Below are positions 58,807 through 64,000 of a stretch of DNA of 64,000 nucleotides, in pieces. Source of the stretch: Croceimicrobium sp963977415 (lineage in GTDB: Bacteria; Bacteroidota; Bacteroidia; Flavobacteriales; Schleiferiaceae); assembly GCA_963977415.1 (NCBI GenBank), contig CAXBOS010000002.1:62001-126000 (forward strand), in the 5' to 3' direction. The translations under genes were made by a program, and so were the position numbers. The first letter of the stretch is position 1. The number at the start of each line of letters is the position of its first letter. The notes below the pieces were generated by a model that searched no databases, was not told the origin of the DNA, and saw only the letters and a program-made list of their open reading frames with translations.

Positions 58807-60008
58807 AGTTTTAGTAAACAGCCGTCGCCATAACTTAGAAAACGGAAATTATTTGATAAGGCGTAGGAGTATATCTTTTGCCAATCGTCGCCCACAATAG
58901 AAGCGATAAGAAGCATTAAGGTACTTTTGGGTTGATGAAAATTGGTAATCAATCCACGAATAATTCCGTGCTGATAACCGGGGGCAATAATGATTTGGGT
59001 TTTTATCGACAGCCAATCTAAAGCATTGGAATTAAGAAGCTCTAAACAGGCTTCAAATGCAGCAATAGCCTCTAAGCGAGGGGTTTCACCCTTAAATGCA
59101 ATCCATTGCGGAATACAAATTTCATGGACATCCTTTAATTGCTTTGCCTGCGCTAAACAGCCTAACCAATACATACTTTCTAGGGCGCGTAAAGAGGTTG
59201 TTCCTACCGAAATTACCGCTCGGCCGTTTTTAAGGTTTCCCAAGATGCCTTTGATAAAGCTTGCTTCTATTAATACTTCTTCCGCATGCATCTCGTGTTC
59301 GGTAACCGAAGTACTAACCGGTTTGAAAGTTCCGGCTCCCACATGTAGCGTTAAGAAATCTCGGGCAATTCCTTTATTCTCCAATTTTTTAAAAATGGCT
59401 TCATTAAAGTGTAATCCCGCAGTGGGAGCAGCTACCGAACCAGCGCGATTAGCATAAACCGTTTGGTAGGTTTTTTTATCTTTTTCTTCGGCTTTTCGTT
59501 TAATATAGGGAGGTAGCGGTGTTTTTCCCGCCAAATCTAAAATTTCCGCAAAGCTCATATCTGCTTTCCAGCTGAAGCGCACCAAAAAACTATCCTCGGC
59601 GCGACTGATTTTTTCGGCCTGTAAAATTAAGCCATCTAATTCTATGCTTAACAGACCGCTTTTCCATTTGCGCGCGCCACCAATTAAACAGGTATATTCT
59701 AGACTTCCTTTTTGGGCTAAAGCCTGTTCAATAGCCTTATTATGAGCAGGTTCTAAACAGAATATCTCAATAATGGTACTTTCGTTTTTCGGAAAAAGTA
59801 AGCGTGCCTGTACTACTTTGGTTTCATTAAAAACCAAAAGCGAATTAGGACTTAGATAATCATCAATATTTAGATATTTATCTTCCTTAATTTCTTGATT
59901 TTCAAAAACTAAAAGTTTGGATTGGCCACGTTCGGCAGGATAAAGAGCAATCTTTTCATCCGGCAAGGCATAATCGTATTGCTGTATATCTAAATTAGGA
60001 ATAGACAA
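58803..60008 (-). CDS. queA: S-adenosylmethionine:tRNA ribosyltransferase-isomerase
   Basis: QueA transfers the ribosyl group of SAM to preQ1 in tRNA, a late step of queuosine synthesis. The 401-residue protein has DYALPDEKIALYPAERGQSKLLV at the start, LPPYIKR near 175, YANRAGSVAAPTAGLHFNE, THLVG-like LTLHVGAGTFKPV and the final FITNFHQPKSTLMLLIAS-type stretch. The start is TTG, since no ATG is in range. It is slightly longer than E. coli QueA (356), mostly through an internal insertion. Confidence 0.95.
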   Translation of the reverse strand: MSIPNLDIQQYDYALPDEKIALYPAERGQSKLLVFENQEIKEDKYLNIDDYLSPNSLLVFNETKVVQARLLFPKNESTIIEIFCLEPAHNKAIEQALAQKGSLEYTCLIGGARKWKSGLLSIELDGLILQAEKISRAEDSFLVRFSWKADMSFAEILDLAGKTPLPPYIKRKAEEKDKKTYQTVYANRAGSVAAPTAGLHFNEAIFKKLENKGIARDFLTLHVGAGTFKPVSTSVTEHEMHAEEVLIEASFIKGILGNLKNGRAVISVGTTSLRALESMYWLGCLAQAKQLKDVHEICIPQWIAFKGETPRLEAIAAFEACLELLNSNALDWLSIKTQIIIAPGYQHGIIRGLITNFHQPKSTLMLLIASIVGDDWQKIYSYALSNNFRFLSYGDGCLLKL

Positions 60009-60039
60009 GGCTCAAAAATTTTAGCAAAGAAACAAAGAA

Positions 60040-60073
60040 GCGCCTCAAATTGGAATCCCTTTGGCGCCTTTTT
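60040..60073 (+). terminator. hairpin plus T-run upstream of the GT4 gene
   Basis: GCGCC and AAA (60040-60049, TC bulge) pair with TTT and GGCGC (60060-60067), followed by CTTTTT. On the + strand nothing is transcribed upstream for 2.4 kb, so it may end a short RNA, act as a leader hairpin for the gene at 60121, or be chance. Confidence 0.35.
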
Positions 60074-60120
60074 AAGAGTCAATAGAGTATTAGCGTAATT
60101 TAATTCTCATTTTTGCTGAT

Positions 60121-61236
60121 GTGAAAAAGGTAATCATCAGCGTAAGCAACGACTTAGCAACCGATCAAAGGGTGCAGCGACATATTTCGGTGCTTTTGAA
60201 AAAAGGCTATCAAGTCCATTTTATTGGCAGGAAACTGCCTACTAGTTTGGATTTTAAGCCCGATGGCTACCAAACAAAGCGTTTTAAACTCTGGTTTCAG
60301 AAAGGTTTTCTTTTTTACGGGAACTTAAATCTCCGACTCTTTTTTTATCTCCTTTTTAATAAGGCCGATCTGTATTTTAGTAATGACTTAGATACGCTTC
60401 TGCCCAATTACTTGGTAGCGAAACTCTTCGGTAAGCCCTTAATTTACGATAGTCACGAGTATTTTACTGGCGTTCCTGAAATTCAAAATCGAAAATTAGT
60501 AAAGCAAGTGTGGACTAAAATAGAAGCGTCCATTTTTCCCAAACTGAAGCATGTCATCACTGTAAACGAAAGCATCGCCGATTTGTACGAGAGCGACTAT
60601 GGCATTCGTCCCTTGGTAATTCGCAATGTGGCTTCCAAAGTTTTACCCGAAATTACACTTTCACGCAGTGATCTTAAGCTTCCGCAAGATGCCTATTTAA
60701 TAATAAATCAGGGCTCTGGAATTAATGTCGATCGGGGAATGGAGGAGATGCTAATGGCTTTAAAATTGCTACCGTCAAACTATCACTTTGTATTGGTGGG
60801 AAAGGGCGATGTTTTAGAATATTTGAAGCAAAAAGCAAAGGAAGATTCGTTACTAAATCGCGTGCACTTTATCCCTTCACAGCCTTATGTGCAAATGTTG
60901 CAATATACACTTAACGCCGACTTAGGAATAAGCCTTGACAAGGATACCAACATCAATTACCGCTTTAGTTTACCTAATAAAGTTTTTGATTATATGAAAT
61001 GCGGTATTCCATTATTAGTGAGTAATTTAAAAGAGCCTAGTGCTTTGGTTTTACGGTACAATATTGGTAAAATCACTTCCGTAGATGCGCAAGAAATAGC
61101 ACAGGCAGTTTTAGAATTATCAACTAACGGTAAAGAAGTATTTCAAGCCAATCTAGCGCAAGCGGCAGCTGAAAATAATTACGAAAAAGAGTCGGAAATT
61201 TTAGAAGACTTATTGAGTGAGCTTCATTCTCAATAA
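60121..61236 (+). CDS. GT4-family glycosyltransferase
   Basis: A 371-residue cytoplasmic glycosyltransferase of the GT-B fold starting with GTG. The N-terminal half (ISVSNDLATDQRVQRH, YFSNDLDTLLPNYLVAKLF) binds acceptor; the C-terminal half (INQGSGINVDRGMEEML, LPNKVFDYMKCGIPLLVS) binds the nucleotide sugar. It probably adds a sugar to lipid-linked glycan or a surface polysaccharide. CATTTTTG, a one-mismatch -7 element, ends five bases before the start. Its 3' end overlaps the convergent GT2 gene by 27 bases. Confidence 0.9.
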   Translation: MKKVIISVSNDLATDQRVQRHISVLLKKGYQVHFIGRKLPTSLDFKPDGYQTKRFKLWFQKGFLFYGNLNLRLFFYLLFNKADLYFSNDLDTLLPNYLVAKLFGKPLIYDSHEYFTGVPEIQNRKLVKQVWTKIEASIFPKLKHVITVNESIADLYESDYGIRPLVIRNVASKVLPEITLSRSDLKLPQDAYLIINQGSGINVDRGMEEMLMALKLLPSNYHFVLVGKGDVLEYLKQKAKEDSLLNRVHFIPSQPYVQMLQYTLNADLGISLDKDTNINYRFSLPNKVFDYMKCGIPLLVSNLKEPSALVLRYNIGKITSVDAQEIAQAVLELSTNGKEVFQANLAQAAAENNYEKESEILEDLLSELHSQ

Positions 61237-62100
61237 GTAGTTTAAGCGGTATAAATCGAAAAAGCGCAGATTGGGTTTCGAGCTTAGCAAATTTTTTAAA
61301 ATCGTCATCCTAAACGGGCGATAAAGCAAGGTGAAAATTGCGCTAAAGCCAGCGTTTTCAATTTTTAAAGCCAAGTCTAATATTTTGATGTCCTTGGCTA
61401 AATCAGGCTGTTTTGTGTAAACGATTTTCAGATTTCTCATCGCTGCTTTACTTTTTTCCAAAAAGTCGCTGTTGCTATCGTCCGCCTCAATTAAAATGGG
61501 ATTATCGATATGAATGAGGGGAATTCCCAAAGCTCGCAAACCAAAACCGAAAAGGGTGTCTTCGTGGCCGTATCCTTTAATGTCTTCATCGAAATTTAGC
61601 TTCTGGAATAGGGAGCGTGCGCAAAAAAATGCGCCGGTCATAAAAGAGGAATAGGGCTTTTCGCGACGATTTTCAACGCTGTGGCTTTCGCGTTGCTTTG
61701 CATAATGCCAGCGCAATTCACAATTTGCTTGCAAGGGAGCTAATTTCCTGCCGCCAATTATTACGGCGCCGCTTTGTCGTTGGCTCCAAAATGATTGTAA
61801 GAAATCGTTTTTGCAAATATGCACATCTGCATCTAAGCTAAGAAAATATTGACCTTTAGCTTCTGAAGCAAGTAGATTACGCATCTTGGCCCGACCAATA
61901 TTATGCGCCAAAACTAGGTAGCGAACCTTGGATAATTTGTTGAATAACTGCCGATTAGCTTCTGATATCTCTGGGCTAGAGGCATCATCAATAATAAGAA
62001 TTTCGTAATCTATCCCGAGATCTTCCGCTTGCTTTACTAGGCTTTGCACCGTTGGGTAAGGTTTTCTCTGATAGAGGGGAAGGCAGATACTAAAATCCAC
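61210..62100 (-). CDS. GT2-family glycosyltransferase
   Basis: A 296-residue GT-A enzyme starting with GTG. The N-terminal FSICLPLYQRKP and YEILIIDDASS bind the nucleotide, LDADVHICK holds the DXD metal motif, and GYGHEDTLFGFGLRALG is the acceptor/catalytic loop of galactosyltransferase-like members. It probably works in glycan or lipopolysaccharide synthesis. It begins three bases after ftsE and shares its transcript. Confidence 0.9.
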   Translation of the reverse strand: MDFSICLPLYQRKPYPTVQSLVKQAEDLGIDYEILIIDDASSPEISEANRQLFNKLSKVRYLVLAHNIGRAKMRNLLASEAKGQYFLSLDADVHICKNDFLQSFWSQRQSGAVIIGGRKLAPLQANCELRWHYAKQRESHSVENRREKPYSSFMTGAFFCARSLFQKLNFDEDIKGYGHEDTLFGFGLRALGIPLIHIDNPILIEADDSNSDFLEKSKAAMRNLKIVYTKQPDLAKDIKILDLALKIENAGFSAIFTLLYRPFRMTILKNLLSSKPNLRFFDLYRLNYLLRMKLTQ

Positions 62101-62103
62101 AGT

Positions 62104-62790
62104 TTACAAGGTGTTTTGTACAGTACTGAAAACCTTGCCTTGACTACATTTTAGCGTTTCGTGCGGGAATTTTAATATTAAAGAATAGTCGTGTGTTGCC
62201 ATTAATAAAGCGCGACCACTATTGGAGATTTCTTCCAATAAAATCATAATTTCTTCACTGGTAGAGGGGTCTAAATTCCCCGTAGGTTCATCGGCTAAAA
62301 TCAGCTCAGGATCATTTAATAAAGCCCGTGCAATGGAAACTCTTTGCTGTTCGCCTCCCGAAAGTTGAAATGGCATTTTGGCGCTCAAACTTTCCATATT
62401 CACTTTGGTTAAAACCTCTTCAATTTTTCTTTTTATATCGGTCTTTGATTTCCATCCCGTTGCCTGTAAAACAAATTTGAGGTTATCAAATACCGATCGA
62501 TCGGTAAGAAGTTGAAAATCTTGAAATACGATACCTAGTTTACGTCGCAATTCGGGAATTTGCTTTTCTTTGAGATTAACTAGGTTGATTCCACAAACAT
62601 GGCCACTACCGCTGCTAAGGGGCAAATCGCCATATAGGGTTTTCAGTAAACTAGATTTACCACTTCCGGTAGAACCGATAAGATATTTGAAATCACCTTT
62701 CTTGATTAAAAGCTCAACCTCGTCTAAAATCACAGTATCTCCTTGTTTGATGCAGGCTTGGTTTAGTCTAAGTATCGCTTCGGTGCTCAT
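62104..62790 (-). CDS. ftsE: cell-division ABC ATPase FtsE
   Basis: FtsE with the membrane protein FtsX couples ATP hydrolysis to activation of cell-wall hydrolases at the division site. The 228-residue ATPase has Walker A IGSTGSGKSS (38-47), Q-loop Gln90, signature LSGGEQQR (143-150), Walker B LILADE (163-168) and the switch His in ATHDYSL. No ftsX gene adjoins it, in contrast to the usual ftsEX pair. A -7 element lies 16 bases upstream. Confidence 0.9.
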   Translation of the reverse strand: MSTEAILRLNQACIKQGDTVILDEVELLIKKGDFKYLIGSTGSGKSSLLKTLYGDLPLSSGSGHVCGINLVNLKEKQIPELRRKLGIVFQDFQLLTDRSVFDNLKFVLQATGWKSKTDIKRKIEEVLTKVNMESLSAKMPFQLSGGEQQRVSIARALLNDPELILADEPTGNLDPSTSEEIMILLEEISNSGRALLMATHDYSLILKFPHETLKCSQGKVFSTVQNTL

Positions 62791-62806
62791 AATTTCAAAT
62801 ATCTTA

Positions 62807-62814
62807 CAAATTTA
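62807..62814 (-). promoter_or_regulatory. -7 promoter element for ftsE-GT2
   Basis: The minus strand reads TAAATTTG, matching TAnnTTTG, 16 bases before the ftsE ATG. Confidence 0.45.
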
Positions 62815-62945
62815 ATTTTAGCGCATTAGCCAGCGCTAATAAAGCTCAATAATAATTAACATCAAACGTTTAAAACTTCTCAAGTAATTTAAATAGAAGC
62901 CTATAAATACTGCTACTTTTAAAATGATAAAAATAATAACGTAGC

Positions 62946-64000
62946 ATGCTAAATATCAGGACTTTATTTCTTTGTGGTATCTTGGTATTCACCCAAATGA
63001 GTGCAGTGTACGCCCAGATACATTCTACTCAGAAGCCAAATGAAGCCTCTTATGATGAAGCATTTCAGCTTTATGAGAAGGAGCAATTTGGTAATGCCCA
63101 AGAAATTTGGGACGCTTTGATTCGCGAGGGCTCTTTAAATAAGGAGAAAATTGTGCAGGCCCGATATTTTGCCGCGATGTGCGCCATAAAGCTTTATCAT
63201 GGCGATATAGATGAGCGAATTGAGGAGTTTGCGCGCTTGCACGAGACTAATCCTCTGCGCAATAAACTTTATCTTAGTTACAGCCACAACTTGTTCAGTT
63301 TGCGTCGTTACACCCAAGCTATTGATTATTACGAAAAAGTAGATGCTTACAATTTAAATAAGGAGCAGGCCGCTGAGTATCGCTTTAAATATGCTTACTC
63401 TTTAATGATTGCGGAAGAATTTGATCAGGCCAAAGATTTGTTTTTCAAAATTAAAGACGAGGAATCAGCTTTTTCTAATTCAGGCCGATATTATTACGCA
63501 CACCTTTTGTATGTAGACAGTAATTACGCGGAAGCCTTGCGTAACTTTTTACCATTGCAGGAAGATCCCAATTTTGGTCCTTTAGTACCCTATTATTTAG
63601 CGCATATTTATTATCAATTGGAGAACTACGATAAGCTGGTAGAGGTAGGCGAGGAGCTGATTGAAAACGCTACAGCCTCGCGGGCACCTGAAATAGCTAA
63701 ACTTTTAGCGGATGCCTTTTACAGTAAGAAGGATTACCAAAATGCCATTACTTATTTGGTTATTTTCAAGGATAAGGGAGGTAGTTTGCGCTTAGACGAC
63801 CATTATCAGTTTGGTTTTTCTTTATATCAGGAAAAGCGTTTTGCAGAAGCAATTACCGAGTTTAATAAGATTTCGGCTGGGCCAGATAAATTACGTCAAA
63901 ATTCTTATTTCCACTTGGCCGACTGCTATTTGAAAGTAGCAAATAAAAACCAAGCCCTTATTGCATTTAGAGCCGCATCGGAGATTAAGGCCAATCCGGA
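62946..64000 (+). CDS. exported TPR-repeat protein (3' end cut by window)
   Basis: The frame is open from an ATG at 62946 to the window edge, giving at least 351 residues. A signal peptide (hydrophobic 5-20) ends near VYAQ (24). The rest consists of helical repeats with the TPR spacing, for example NEASYDEAFQLYEKEQFGNA, YTQAIDYYEKVDAYN, YAEALRNFLPLQ, YQNAITYLVIFKDKG and FAEAITEFNKIS. TPR proteins act as scaffolds for complexes, here in the periplasm. It is divergent from ftsE; upstream TACTTTTA is a one-mismatch -7 element. Confidence 0.9.
   Translation, partial: MLNIRTLFLCGILVFTQMSAVYAQIHSTQKPNEASYDEAFQLYEKEQFGNAQEIWDALIREGSLNKEKIVQARYFAAMCAIKLYHGDIDERIEEFARLHETNPLRNKLYLSYSHNLFSLRRYTQAIDYYEKVDAYNLNKEQAAEYRFKYAYSLMIAEEFDQAKDLFFKIKDEESAFSNSGRYYYAHLLYVDSNYAEALRNFLPLQEDPNFGPLVPYYLAHIYYQLENYDKLVEVGEELIENATASRAPEIAKLLADAFYSKKDYQNAITYLVIFKDKGGSLRLDDHYQFGFSLYQEKRFAEAITEFNKISAGPDKLRQNSYFHLADCYLKVANKNQALIAFRAASEIKANP

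Noticed and set aside
1..64000. tRNA, rRNA, CRISPR array, insertion sequence, prophage or defence system
   Set aside because: I looked for tRNA T-loop motifs, regular direct repeats and transposase, integrase or phage motifs and found none that hold up by eye; a dedicated search could still find a weak case.

Overview
The window is AT-rich, densely packed chromosomal DNA from a member of the Bacteroidota, most likely a marine Flavobacteriales-type organism. The grounds are two proteins with the gliding-motility-associated (type IX secretion, type B) C-terminal domain, a LruC-domain protein, Bacteroidota-type lipoproteins, weak or absent Shine-Dalgarno sequences, and many starts preceded by the Bacteroidota -7 element TAnnTTTG. 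The order assignment is inference; no rRNA or tRNA is present to confirm it. Both ends cut genes: an ABC exporter on the left and a TPR protein on the right. No prophage, insertion sequence, CRISPR array or defence island is visible.

Layout. 0-5.5 kb: ABC exporter, YeiH-type transporter, three paralogous outer-membrane proteins and an SPFH protein. 5.6-9.5 kb: J-domain membrane protein, hisS and hutH overlapping by 14 bases. 9.4-17.5 kb: giant secreted SBBP/PKD protein, RNA-methyltransferase-like protein, AI-2E permease family protein, DUF4159 protein, rsmE, tsaD. 17.5-28.1 kb: TamB-like protein, rnz-pyrB-pyrR, mpl, two MbnP-like lipoproteins, PlsC-like acyltransferase. 28.3-32.2 kb: Nudix hydrolase, oxyR, Lon-substrate-binding-domain protein, cyclophilin lipoprotein, then two small ORFs with terminator hairpins. 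32.2-38.7 kb: tricorn-like protease with C1 aminopeptidase, then a lipoprotein with a LruC protein. 38.7-46 kb: hutG-hutI, then an operon of lipoprotein, outer-membrane protein and peptide-binding lipoprotein. 46.2-51.4 kb: tight operon of DUF2520, KdsC-like phosphatase, UbiA prenyltransferase, Maf, NhaC, M24 peptidase-like and DUF2007. 51.5-64 kb: second type B secreted protein, a broken ORF, a lipoprotein, EEP nuclease/phosphatase, orphan CheR-like methyltransferase, PAP2 phosphatase, secreted beta-propeller, queA, two glycosyltransferases, ftsE and the TPR protein.

How genes work together. HutH, HutI and HutG supply three of the four steps from histidine to glutamate (HutU is not here). 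PyrR and PyrB belong to pyrimidine synthesis and its control. The tricorn-like protease and the secreted aminopeptidase could degrade peptides in sequence. Mpl, FtsE, TamB and PlsC serve the envelope.

The most interesting non-coding structures are at 31373-31530, where a 29-codon ORF sits 7 bases from a -7 element and is followed by a near-perfect terminator whose left arm can also pair with codons inside the ORF, and at 32036-32188, where a -7 element, a terminator-like hairpin and a 36-codon ORF end in an ATGA overlap with the tricorn-like gene. Several -7 elements lie only 4-8 bases from start codons, which predicts leaderless or almost leaderless mRNAs.
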